This document shows positions 9,468-17,153 of a DNA stretch of 34,784 bases, in pieces (the stretch's first letter is position 1; each line of letters begins with the position of its first letter). This DNA comes from an uncultured Clostridia bacterium (GTDB taxonomy: Bacteria > Bacillota > Clostridia > Oscillospirales > Ruminococcaceae), in the NCBI GenBank assembly GCA_945935925.1, contig CAMERU010000005.1, forward strand, positions 1-34,784, in the 5' to 3' direction. A model generated the notes under the pieces. The model was not told the DNA's origin and made no database searches. It saw nothing but the letters and a program-made list of their open reading frames with translations. The position numbers and the translations under genes were made by a program.

Positions 9468-9498
9468 ATTATAGCACAATCTGCCGTTGAAATCAACG
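9468..9498 (-). promoter_or_regulatory. Promoter and inverted-repeat operator of the XRE-ABC operon
   Basis: On the minus strand TTGATT (9491-9496) and TATAAT (9468-9473) are 17 bp apart. The 14-bp inverted repeat CGTTGA-AA-TCAACG (9485-9498) covers the -35 box, a normal place for an XRE repressor. Confidence 0.8.
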
Positions 9499-9578
9499 TA
9501 TTTATAGTTTATCAATTCAACCTGCGGTTTATCTGCATCAAAATATCAACCCACGAATTATTTTTTTTTGCTTACAGC

Positions 9579-9607
9579 TTGACCGACAGTATTTTCTGTG
9601 CTACAAT
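9579..9607 (+). promoter_or_regulatory. Promoter of the DUF5131 gene
   Basis: TTGACC (9579-9584) and TACAAT (9602-9607) are 17 bp apart. The predicted start of transcription near 9614 leaves a leader of only about 26 nt. Confidence 0.75.
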
Positions 9608-9639
9608 AAAGGCAGAATGACCGCCGATTTACCGAGAGG

Positions 9640-10449
9640 GTGAGAAAAATAAAGAACAGCATATATGCGGACTGGAATCCGTGGCACGGCTGCACCAAAA
9701 TCAGCGCAGGCTGCAAATACTGCTATGTTTACAGGCAGGATGAAATGCACGGCGGCTCTGACAGCAGCCTCTGCCGCAAAACGCAGAACTTTGACCTGCC
9801 GCTGAAAAAACAGCGCGACGGGAGCTATAAGCTGCCGCCCGGGAAAATAGTGTTCACCTGCTTCACATCGGATTTCCTGCTGAGCGACGCGGACGAATGG
9901 CGCGGCGAGTGCTGGCAGATGATAAAGCAGCGGGGCGACTGCCTGTTTTATTTCTTCACCAAGCGAATTGACCGCCTTGAACAATGCCTGCCGCCCGACT
10001 GGGGCAGCGGCTACGACAACGTGATGATAGGCTGCACTGTCGAAAATCAGGACAGAGCCGACTTCCGCCTGCCGATATTCCTGTCGCTGCCGATAAAGCA
10101 TAAGTCGATAATCGCGGCGCCGCTGCTGGAGCGGATAGATATTTCAGCCTATCTTGACGGAAGTATAGAGCAGGTGTCCGCAAGCGGCGAATCGGGGCTG
10201 TGCGCAAGGCCCTGCAATTATGACTGGATACTGGATATCAGGCGGCAGTGCGTGGAGAAAAACATTCCGTTCAGCTTTCATCAGACGGGCGCGCACTTCA
10301 TCAAGGACGGGAAAATGTACCGTATCGAGCGGAAATTTCAGATAAGTCAGGCAAGAAAGGCGGGGATAGACTTCCGTATCGGGGAGAATTTAATTCCCGA
10401 CACCGCCGTCTTTCCGACCGACCCACAGCTCACCCTGTTTGATGAATAG
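9640..10449 (+). CDS. DUF5131 (phage Gp37/Gp68-like) family protein
   Basis: This 269-residue protein opens with the family hallmark DWNPWHGCTKISAGCKYCYV. The CxxxxxxxCxxC cysteines resemble the iron-sulfur-binding triad of radical-SAM enzymes, and the family is thought to share that fold; no reaction is established. Later conserved parts include FTCFTSDFLL, FYFFTKRIDRL, IGCTVENQ and SGESG. The start is awkward: GTG at 9640 directly abuts GAGAGG, and an 8-codon reading frame from ATG 9617 ends across it (TGA 9641-9643). Translation may therefore be coupled to that mini-ORF. It is transcribed away from the XRE operon and ends in TAG. Confidence 0.85.
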   Translation: MRKIKNSIYADWNPWHGCTKISAGCKYCYVYRQDEMHGGSDSSLCRKTQNFDLPLKKQRDGSYKLPPGKIVFTCFTSDFLLSDADEWRGECWQMIKQRGDCLFYFFTKRIDRLEQCLPPDWGSGYDNVMIGCTVENQDRADFRLPIFLSLPIKHKSIIAAPLLERIDISAYLDGSIEQVSASGESGLCARPCNYDWILDIRRQCVEKNIPFSFHQTGAHFIKDGKMYRIERKFQISQARKAGIDFRIGENLIPDTAVFPTDPQLTLFDE

Positions 10450-10472
10450 CGGCGCGGGAGGATAATTAACGC

Positions 10473-10501
10473 TTGATTTTTTGAGATCATTGTGGTATAA
10501 T
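10473..10501 (+). promoter_or_regulatory. Promoter of the HExxH small protein gene
   Basis: TTGATT (10473-10478) and TATAAT (10496-10501) are separated by 17 bp, 33 bases before the ATG. The gene therefore has its own promoter despite the short gap to the DUF5131 gene. Confidence 0.85.
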
Positions 10502-10533
10502 TAAGTAAGATAACAATGAGGAGGTGTGTTTTT

Positions 10534-11145
10534 ATGGGATTTTCGGTCAGCGGGAGCATGGCGGGCGTTCAAAATAACGGCTATGTTTACGGCAACAACG
10601 GCAATAATGGCAGCAGCGGCTCTCGGCGTTCTGTCGAAAGCGAGTTGACTAAGCTTAATAAGCAGCTCGACGATTACGAACGGCAGAAGAAAGAAAGCGG
10701 CTCATATGAACTCGACAGCAGGATCGCGAACCTCGAAAAGCGAATAAATGACCTCCAAAAGCGCCTAAACAGTCTGAAAGAAAAAAACGACGAGTTGGAC
10801 AACGGCGAGTGTCAGACCTGCAAGAACCGCAAATATCAGGACGGCTCCGACGACCCCGGCGTGTCATTCAAAAGCCCCGGAAAAATCGACCCCGCAAGCG
10901 CCGAGGCAGTCGTGCGCAGCCATGAATACGAGCACGTCAACCATAATCAGGCAAAGGCGTCGCGCGAGGACAGAGAGGTAGTTTATCAGAGCGTGATAAT
11001 AAAGCACGGGATATGCCCCGAATGCGGCGATACCTATGTGACGGGCGGCGAAACGACAACCGTCACAAAAAAGGCGGCGGACGACAGGTTCTCGGCAGGG
11101 CTGAAGGACAGCGAACAGGGCAAGGTCATGAATCTGCTTGTGTAA
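10534..11145 (+). CDS. Putative zinc metalloprotease-like small protein (SprA-related type)
   Basis: This 203-residue protein has a Gly/Asn/Ser-rich start, then a charged coiled-coil (residues 33-90). Two cysteines follow (C93, C96 in CQTC), then the HExxH-type sequence HEYEH (130-134) inside VRSHEYEHVNHNQAKA, and a CPEC pair (161-164). The arrangement resembles the SprA-related/CJM1_0395-type putative metalloproteases of Clostridia; activity is not proven and I infer it only from HExxH. The cysteine pairs could hold a second zinc. There is no signal peptide. The ATG at 10534 follows GAGGAGG; the in-frame ATG at 10516 overlaps that site and is rejected. It is monocistronic, with its own promoter and terminator. 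Confidence 0.75.
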   Translation: MGFSVSGSMAGVQNNGYVYGNNGNNGSSGSRRSVESELTKLNKQLDDYERQKKESGSYELDSRIANLEKRINDLQKRLNSLKEKNDELDNGECQTCKNRKYQDGSDDPGVSFKSPGKIDPASAEAVVRSHEYEHVNHNQAKASREDREVVYQSVIIKHGICPECGDTYVTGGETTTVTKKAADDRFSAGLKDSEQGKVMNLLV

Positions 11146-11161
11146 ACAACATATTAACAGC

Positions 11162-11195
11162 AAAGACTGCACCTCAATTGAAGTGCAGTCTTTTT
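11162..11195 (+). terminator. Rho-independent terminator
   Basis: AAAGACTGCAC (11162-11172) pairs perfectly with GTGCAGTCTTT (11183-11193), ending in a five-T run. It closes the gene ending at 11145. The convergent FecR gene ends 50 bp away, and the hairpin may also help stop that transcript. Confidence 0.92.
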
Positions 11196-11244
11196 GTTAT
11201 CCTCAGCCGTGTTTATCGCCCGGGGCAGCCGTCAGGCTGTTGTC

Positions 11245-12504
11245 TTATTCCAAACTGCTGTCGGGCGGCATAAGCTGCACGGGCGCCGCAGCCGCGCCGT
11301 TGCCCGAAGAGAACGTAAACATCACGCCGACAAGGCAGTTTTGTCTGCCCTCGCTGCTAACAGCGCCCCTAGGCAGGCAGGAGGCAGTTTCGTCCGCATA
11401 TTCCTTTGTTGAGTCGGCAATTATCCAGCTTAACGTAGCCATGTCGAAATCGACCTCGGAGGATACTCCCTCATGGTCGGTGAATGTAATCGTGCGCGAC
11501 GGGAAGCCGTTGTACCAGCGATTAATATCGTTGATATAATTATTTAGCTCGGGGTCATAGCCGGTGAGGAAATCCGTCGTTATTTCGGCATTTATCAGCC
11601 ACTCTAACTCGTCCATAACGGGGACGATAAACTGCTCGTCAATATCCATGACCGACTTGGGCAGTCCCCCCAGATTATAAAGTTCTTCAGTAGGATTTAC
11701 AGATGTTTCGTATGTTCTGTCGCCGAGATCGGCTTCAAATTCAAAGTGATCCGCGCCCGCGCCGAGATAATCGGGGACGTTTTTGAAATAATGTGTGATG
11801 GATAGGGTCCTCTGCTCAAGCGGGTATTCTGTGGGATTTTCCAAACCGGCAGACGTGCCGCCCGACGCTTCGGGGGTAACTGCCGAGCCGCCGGACGTTT
11901 CGGTATCAACGACCGCGCCGCCTGACATTTCGGGGGTTATCCGCAGCGTGTCGCCCTTTTCAAGGATCTCCCGCCTGTTCCCGTAGTCAACCCATACCGA
12001 GCCTTCGAACACCTCCGCCGTCGTTTCGCCCGTTGTAATGTCGTACTCTACGGAAAAGGACGTTCCGCGGACGCTAAGCGTTGCGTTGGGCGTTCTGACC
12101 TCAAAGAATGAATTTTCACCGAGCTTGTTGTCAATGGTGAAAAGCGAGCGCCCGTATATCAATTGAATGGATATCATTCCCTTTTCGGCAGTGCCGCTTG
12201 AATTGAGCAGAAAGCGCGTGTTTTCCTCCGCGATGATATGCTTGTCCTCGTCGGCGAGGAGCTCCAGAAACGACTCCTCCTCAACGTTCACCTCGTCCTC
12301 CGAAACAAGCTTCATTCCGTTGAATGCATTAAGAGTGCCCTCCGTAAGACGGTTCACCGAAACATCGCCCTCAAAGCTGTTCACCCTGACAAGGCGGTAT
12401 TCCTCTTTGTGCGAAAGCAGCATTACTGCCGTCACCACCGCCGCCGCAATCAGCACCGCAGCGGCAGCGGGTATTATTATCCATTTTGCGTTAATCTTCT
12501 TCAT
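11245..12504 (-). CDS. FecR-domain membrane-anchored protein
   Basis: This 419-residue protein has one N-terminal membrane helix (residues 8-30, WIIIPAAAAVLIAAAVVTAV) with the rest outside the cell. Residues about 40-200 match a FecR domain: a short VNSFEGDVSVNR start and the hallmark VRTPNATLSVRGTSFSVEY, then AEVFEGSVWVDY. A low-complexity linker with repeated SGG and TPE/TPEASGG follows (about 195-220). The C-terminal 190 residues are not recognised. The ATG overlaps the stop of the CHASE2/HD-GYP gene by 4 bp (ATGA), so the two are co-translated. A role in envelope signalling with the CHASE2 protein is inferred from this coupling. It is not a TonB/sigma-type FecR system, as no sigma factor or receptor is nearby. 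Confidence 0.85.
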   Translation of the reverse strand: MKKINAKWIIIPAAAAVLIAAAVVTAVMLLSHKEEYRLVRVNSFEGDVSVNRLTEGTLNAFNGMKLVSEDEVNVEEESFLELLADEDKHIIAEENTRFLLNSSGTAEKGMISIQLIYGRSLFTIDNKLGENSFFEVRTPNATLSVRGTSFSVEYDITTGETTAEVFEGSVWVDYGNRREILEKGDTLRITPEMSGGAVVDTETSGGSAVTPEASGGTSAGLENPTEYPLEQRTLSITHYFKNVPDYLGAGADHFEFEADLGDRTYETSVNPTEELYNLGGLPKSVMDIDEQFIVPVMDELEWLINAEITTDFLTGYDPELNNYINDINRWYNGFPSRTITFTDHEGVSSEVDFDMATLSWIIADSTKEYADETASCLPRGAVSSEGRQNCLVGVMFTFSSGNGAAAAPVQLMPPDSSLE

Positions 12505-14585
12505 GCGTTATCTCCCTTTTTGTCCGTTTTATCCGTTTTATCCCCCGTCAGCCAGATTTCCTTTGCGATATCGAGAAGCGCCTTATCCACCTTCCCTGCC
12601 GCCGCTTCCTCGTCAAGTATCTCAAAAGCCGCCTTTACCGACTTCGCCTTTTTGTAGGGTCGGTCGTCCGCAATCAGCGAATCATAGATGTCCATTATCG
12701 TGAGTATCCTCGTCATGGTGTCGAGCTTGTCCGCGCCTATCCCGTTGGGGTAGCCCTTTCCGTTGAGCAGCTCGTGATGATTTGCCGCCATTGCCCTGAC
12801 GTCACGGTAATCCGCCCCGAAATGCATATGCGACAATATCTTGTCGGTGTACACCACATGGCTCTGCATTATGCGGCGCTCGTCGTCGGACAGCGTTCCC
12901 GCGCGGATATGCAGGTCGTCATTTTCCTGCGGGGTCAGGAACGGTATCTCCTCGCCGTCCGCCGAGCGGTACACCGTGGCGCTCATTCTGTCGATAACTG
13001 CCCATTCCTCCGCCTCAAGCTTTCTGCCGCAGTTGTACAGCCCGAGCTTGTCAAGAAAGCCCTGTATCTGTGCCAGCTGCTCGTCTGCCTTTTCTTTGGG
13101 GAGAGCGCCCGTGAGCGCGTCGTTCAAAAGCCGCTGCCTTATTATTTCCAGCCTTGCGCGGAGCGGCTCCTCATGATGCCCGAGCTTTGTGGGCTTGTCC
13201 ATGACCTCGAGCGGAATGTCCATCTTTCCGACATCATGAAGCATTGCCGCAAGATAAAGCTGATTTCTGTCCTTTTTTGAGAAATGAAGGTCTGTCCTGC
13301 GTTCCCTGTGCATTTGGTTGATGTAGTCAAGCATACGGACAGAGCGCTCCGCTACATTTTTTGTGTGATTAGCATTATAGGGCGTTCTTCCCTCTATCGC
13401 CTCCGCCATGCAGTCCGCCATGGAGAAAAGCATCTTCTGCATTTCATCGGCGCGATTTTTCTGAAGCTCAACATACCTCGCCAGCACAAAAACAAGGAAC
13501 TCCAGCACCACGCCGAGCGGTATAAATATGACCGACGCCCTTACTCCCGTCAGACCGAACAGCGCAAGCGCCGCCGCGGGATATCCGACAACAATCCCCG
13601 CCATGGCGAGCACGCACGTCCGAAGCCTGCATTTCCTCATTATCAGCCCGAACGCCGCCGCCACAACAGCCGCCGCAATTATTTCCGCCCACAGCGGCAC
13701 GCTCTCAATGAACCGATGCTCAAGAAAGGCGGTCACTGCGTTAGCGTGGCATTCGACGCCGTACATTTCTGTCTGACGGTCTATCGGCACCTTGTAGGAG
13801 TCGAGCATTCCCTCCTCATAAGCACCGACAAGCACCACGCTGTCCCTGAAATAACCCGCGGGGACAGTCCCGTCAAGCACCATCGACATGGGAACGGTCT
13901 CAAATTCCCCGGGATTGCCGGTATATCGAAGCTCGACAGTTGTCGGCAGCCCCGAAAGGACATCAACTCCCGCCGCCTTTTCCGCAATAATACCTGCAAA
14001 GCTTTTGTACACTCTGCCGCCGTTTTCAACGCTCGTGTAAGCGCGGCGGACAAAGCCGTCGCTGTCGATGATTATGTTGGTGAAGCCCGACTCGCAGACA
14101 GCGCTAAGCTCGTCAAACGCAGTCACCTCGCCGCCGATAAAGGTCTTAAGGGCATACCCGCCGTCGTCGGAGCGCGCCGCGTGGGTATCGGTATCAAGCT
14201 TTGAAGCAAGCACAACGTTTCCCGCGTCCCTTGCCGCCGCGACAAGCCTTTCGTCCGCCGCCGAGTTATCCGTCCCCGAAAAGATGACGTCAAGCCCGAT
14301 AACAAGCGGCTTTGCAGCAGAGTCGGCGTTCAGCGCTTCGATAAGCTCCGCAAAACAGGACCTGTCCCAACCCGAATAAGGGCCCAGCCTGTCAAGGGTC
14401 GTTTCGTCTATCGCGATTATTTTTATGTTGTCGGGGATAACGCCCGCCTGCTGATAAAGCTCGTCCTCCGCGATCATTTCAAGCTCGTTCGGTATGCGCA
14501 GCACCGTAAGCAGCACCGCCACAATAACGGGCAGCACCGCGGTAAGTATCCGCGCCGCGCGGTCAATAAATCTTGTAAAGGTCAC
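12501..14585 (-). CDS. CHASE2-domain membrane protein with HD-GYP-type phosphodiesterase domain
   Basis: This 694-residue protein starts with a membrane helix, then an extracytoplasmic CHASE2 sensor (about 40-290; IIAIDETTLDRLGPYSGWDR, VIGLDVIFSG). Three helices follow (WAEIIAAAVVAAAFGLIM and two more to about 365), then a cytoplasmic HD-GYP-like domain. Its metal motifs are AAMLHDVGKMDIP (near 448) and NHHELLNGKGYPNGIG (near 603), matching HHExxxGxGYP. About 150 residues separate the two motifs, longer than in typical HD-GYP domains. It probably hydrolyses cyclic di-GMP in response to an outside signal; no GGDEF partner lies in this window. The start is GTG with GAGAGGG upstream. Confidence 0.88.
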   Translation of the reverse strand: MTFTRFIDRAARILTAVLPVIVAVLLTVLRIPNELEMIAEDELYQQAGVIPDNIKIIAIDETTLDRLGPYSGWDRSCFAELIEALNADSAAKPLVIGLDVIFSGTDNSAADERLVAAARDAGNVVLASKLDTDTHAARSDDGGYALKTFIGGEVTAFDELSAVCESGFTNIIIDSDGFVRRAYTSVENGGRVYKSFAGIIAEKAAGVDVLSGLPTTVELRYTGNPGEFETVPMSMVLDGTVPAGYFRDSVVLVGAYEEGMLDSYKVPIDRQTEMYGVECHANAVTAFLEHRFIESVPLWAEIIAAAVVAAAFGLIMRKCRLRTCVLAMAGIVVGYPAAALALFGLTGVRASVIFIPLGVVLEFLVFVLARYVELQKNRADEMQKMLFSMADCMAEAIEGRTPYNANHTKNVAERSVRMLDYINQMHRERRTDLHFSKKDRNQLYLAAMLHDVGKMDIPLEVMDKPTKLGHHEEPLRARLEIIRQRLLNDALTGALPKEKADEQLAQIQGFLDKLGLYNCGRKLEAEEWAVIDRMSATVYRSADGEEIPFLTPQENDDLHIRAGTLSDDERRIMQSHVVYTDKILSHMHFGADYRDVRAMAANHHELLNGKGYPNGIGADKLDTMTRILTIMDIYDSLIADDRPYKKAKSVKAAFEILDEEAAAGKVDKALLDIAKEIWLTGDKTDKTDKKGDNA

Positions 14586-14631
14586 AACAGCCCTCTCGTT
14601 TCGTTTTTCGTTGATTTACAATGCTATATAT

Positions 14632-14660
14632 ACTTTATCATTTTCGGCGGGAATTGTCAA
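14632..14660 (-). promoter_or_regulatory. Promoter of the CHASE2/FecR operon
   Basis: On the minus strand TTGACA (14655-14660) and TAAAGT (14632-14637) are 17 bp apart, 47 bases before the GTG start. The -35 box lies within a 29-bp direct repeat. Confidence 0.6.
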
Positions 14661-14712
14661 GCTGTCGGCAAGCGGGGCGCGGTTTTTCGGCGGAAATCGT
14701 CAAGCTGTCGGC
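14641..14712. repeat. Two 29-bp direct repeats at the CHASE2 promoter
   Basis: Copies at 14641-14669 and 14684-14712 match at 27 of 29 positions, with a period of 43 bp. Each holds the complement of a -35-like hexamer (TTGACA and TTGACG on the minus strand). Confidence 0.85.
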
Positions 14713-14775
14713 GGCGGGTGCAGCGCCGGTCATTCCCTCCGCAGCTTATTTATAGATAATAATCAGATTAAACTA

Positions 14776-14834
14776 TTGACAAGACTAATTTTTTGTGATA
14801 TAATGTAACAAGTGTTATACAACTAATGTTACAT
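14776..14834 (+). promoter_or_regulatory. TetR-MCP promoter with palindromic operators
   Basis: TTGACA (14776-14781) and TATAAT (14799-14804) are 17 bp apart. Just downstream lie TAACA-AG-TGTTA (14806-14817) and a wider inverted pair ATGTAAC (14803-14809)/GTTACAT (14828-14834). Both sit where a bound TetR dimer would block transcription, which suggests autorepression. Confidence 0.75.
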
Positions 14835-14848
14835 AATGGAGTGATGAA

Positions 14849-15499
14849 ATGCCGCCTAGAGCAAAGTTTACCCGTGAGGAGATAGTGCAGGTCGCGCTGG
14901 AGCTTGTCGCCCGTCAGGGTATCGACGCGCTCAACGCAAGGAACCTTGCCGCCGCGCTCGGAACGTCCACCCGACCGCTGTTCACCGCGTTCAGGAACAT
15001 GGGCGAGCTTGCCGACGAGGTGTATCTCGCCGCAATGGCAAGCTTCAACGAATACACCCAGCGCATCACCGAAATAAAGCCGCCGTTCAAGAGCGTCGGT
15101 ATGCAGATGATAATGTTCGCCGCGGAACAGCCGAAGCTTTTTAAGCTTTTGTTTATGAGCGAGCGGAGGCAGTCGGACAGCTTTGATGATATGTTTGATC
15201 GGCTGGGAGAAACTGGCACCGTCTGCCGCGAATTTATCCGGCGCGACTACGGGCTGAACGAACAAGAAACGGATATCCTGTTCAAAAACGTGTGGATATA
15301 CACCTTCGGGATATGCAGCCTTGTCGCAAACGGGATCTGCCGTTACAACGAACGGAAGATCTCCGAAATGCTCTCGCTTCAATTCAGCGCGGTCATGTCG
15401 CTCGTCATTTCGGGAAAGGCTGCCGAACCGCCGAGCAGCACGGACGATTATTCCCGCGAGGAATTTATCAGGCAATTAACGACAAAACGCGATAACTAA
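14849..15499 (+). CDS. TetR/AcrR-family transcriptional regulator
   Basis: This 216-residue protein has an N-terminal TetR DNA-binding domain. It starts with FTREEIVQVALELVARQGID, and the recognition helix lies in NLAAALGTSTRPLFTAFRNM. The helical ligand-binding domain (about 60-200) resembles the TetR_C WHG-like group in length only; the ligand is unknown. It has cysteines in the C-terminal half (TVCREF, GICSLVANGIC). The ATG at 14849 has GGAG upstream. It is the first gene of an operon with a methyl-accepting protein 11 bp downstream, so it probably controls that receptor and itself. Confidence 0.92.
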   Translation: MPPRAKFTREEIVQVALELVARQGIDALNARNLAAALGTSTRPLFTAFRNMGELADEVYLAAMASFNEYTQRITEIKPPFKSVGMQMIMFAAEQPKLFKLLFMSERRQSDSFDDMFDRLGETGTVCREFIRRDYGLNEQETDILFKNVWIYTFGICSLVANGICRYNERKISEMLSLQFSAVMSLVISGKAAEPPSSTDDYSREEFIRQLTTKRDN

Positions 15500-15510
15500 A
15501 GGAGGAAATT

Positions 15511-17001
15511 ATGGAACTGTTAAAGGAAAACGAACTCGGCGCAAACCGCGCTTCGGCGAATGTCATGAGAATTACGGCGGCAGTGTTCGTGCTGGTTCTC
15601 GTGCTGGATATCGTGGGGATATTCACCGTCGAGCTCGGGACAATGATAACCTCGTTTATCATCGGTACCGTGCTGCTTTTCATACCGACGCTTCTTGTCA
15701 ATATTCTGAAGATCGAGAAGGGCTGGGTCAAGTTCGTCATCGTTCTCTGCTCGGTCGTTTTCACCGTCATTCTGACGGTAACGCTCGCTTATCACGCCGT
15801 TCTTCTGTTCGTCTACCCGATAGCGATAGCCAGCCTTTATTTCTCGGCGAAGCTCAACTACTTCGCGACCTCGCTCACTATCGTAGGCGTTTCCGTCGGG
15901 CAGTTTCTGTGCTATAATTTCGATCTTGTGACCGACCGCAATTTCACCACGATAAAGGGGCTCGTGCTTTTCGGGATATTGCCGCGTGCGCTGGTGCTGC
16001 TTGCCGTTTCGGCGATATTCGTCATGCTGTGCAAAAGAACGGCTTCAATGCTCGGCAGCCTTATGGGTGCGGAGCAGCAGCGGCTCATGCAGGAAAAATC
16101 AATGAAGATGTCGCATAAGCTGCTTGACACCGTTACGGAGCTCGACAATATCGCGAACTCCTCCGCCGAGGCGAACCGCAGCATTTCGGAACAGTCCTCT
16201 AACGTAATGCACGACAGCGAGGAGAACTTCCAACATATCAAGTCGGTAGAGGACAGCATGACGGAGATATCCGAGAGCCTGAAGAAGCTTTCGGACATGA
16301 GCCGCGAGATATCCGAGCTCACCGCCCGCTCCGACGAAATTACCGCCGAAAATAACCGCAAGATAGAGCTTTCCTCCCAAAGCATGGACGAAATATGCCG
16401 CGGCAGCGACGAAAGCCGCGACATCATTCTGCGCCTTTCAGACCGTTCAAATCAGATAGTAGAGATAGCGAAGGTCATCACGGGCATTTCAACGCAGACG
16501 AATATTCTCGCGATAAACGCCTCGATAGAGGCGTCCCGGGCGGGCGAGGCAGGAAAGGGCTTCTCGGTCGTTGCGAGCGAGATAAAGTCGCTCTCCGACA
16601 AGACAAAGACCGCCGCTGCCGAGATAGGTCAGATAATCGTCAAGGTGACAGAGGACATCAACGCGGCTGTTTCTTCTATGGAGAACAACTCTGCTCTCAC
16701 AAGGCAGGGGCTTGACAGCATGAACAAAATAACTGCCTCCGCCGAACAGCTCAGCCTTTCGACAAGCGAAATCTCCCGCAACATTGCGGAAATGGACCGC
16801 GTTATCGGAAGCGTTGCTGCGAACGGAGAAAGCGTGTCCGACAAGCTTGTTAGCGTCAGCAGGAACATCGAAAACAACTGCGGCGCTGTACAGCAGGTAG
16901 CGGCGGCAATTCAGGAGAACAGCGCAGGCGCGGCAAACCTCGGATTTATGGTAAAGGATATAAAAACCATGGCGGAGGAGCTCGAACGGCTCACGCAGTA
17001 A
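15511..17001 (+). CDS. Methyl-accepting chemotaxis-type receptor with multi-helix membrane sensor
   Basis: This 496-residue protein lacks the usual Cache or Tar-like outside domain. Instead about six closely spaced helices fill residues 18-190, so sensing probably occurs within the membrane or is indirect. A long coiled coil follows, with the conserved MCP signalling tip in VITGISTQTNILAINASIEA and EAGKGFSVVASEIKSLSDKT (about 330-365). No HAMP domain is evident. The ATG follows AAAGGAGG by 6 bases. No che or flagellar genes are in the window, so it may feed a distant Che array or act in another signalling role. It is co-transcribed with the TetR gene and followed by a strong terminator. Confidence 0.92.
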   Translation: MELLKENELGANRASANVMRITAAVFVLVLVLDIVGIFTVELGTMITSFIIGTVLLFIPTLLVNILKIEKGWVKFVIVLCSVVFTVILTVTLAYHAVLLFVYPIAIASLYFSAKLNYFATSLTIVGVSVGQFLCYNFDLVTDRNFTTIKGLVLFGILPRALVLLAVSAIFVMLCKRTASMLGSLMGAEQQRLMQEKSMKMSHKLLDTVTELDNIANSSAEANRSISEQSSNVMHDSEENFQHIKSVEDSMTEISESLKKLSDMSREISELTARSDEITAENNRKIELSSQSMDEICRGSDESRDIILRLSDRSNQIVEIAKVITGISTQTNILAINASIEASRAGEAGKGFSVVASEIKSLSDKTKTAAAEIGQIIVKVTEDINAAVSSMENNSALTRQGLDSMNKITASAEQLSLSTSEISRNIAEMDRVIGSVAANGESVSDKLVSVSRNIENNCGAVQQVAAAIQENSAGAANLGFMVKDIKTMAEELERLTQ

Positions 17002-17063
17002 ACGCGTTACATACGGCACATTTCGGCGGGAATACCGAAATACCGCCGAAGCATACAACAAAG

Positions 17064-17099
17064 CCCCCGTGACCCAAGCGATCACGGGGGTGATTTTTT
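17064..17099 (+). terminator. Rho-independent terminator after the MCP gene
   Basis: CCCCCGTGA (17064-17072) pairs with TCACGGGGG (17082-17090), followed by TGA and six T (17094-17099). It separates this operon from the convergent sensor kinase gene. Confidence 0.92.
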
Positions 17100-17136
17100 G
17101 CCGTTCTGCCGCGCCGACACAGTAGGAATAAAATAT

Positions 17137-17153
17137 GGTCACCTCTGAAAACC
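17137..17153 (-). repeat. Short copy of the dispersed repeat end, abutting the kinase stop codon
   Basis: On the minus strand the 17 bases match the end of the 28774-29005 repeat at 16 of 17 positions (GGTTTTCAGAGGTGACC). They begin directly after the TAA of the hybrid kinase gene. Confidence 0.7.

Noticed and set aside
13284-14204. Open frame of 306 codons on the plus strand
   Set aside because: Antisense to the CHASE2/HD-GYP gene, with basic low-complexity translation and no start signals; a GC-rich codon shadow.
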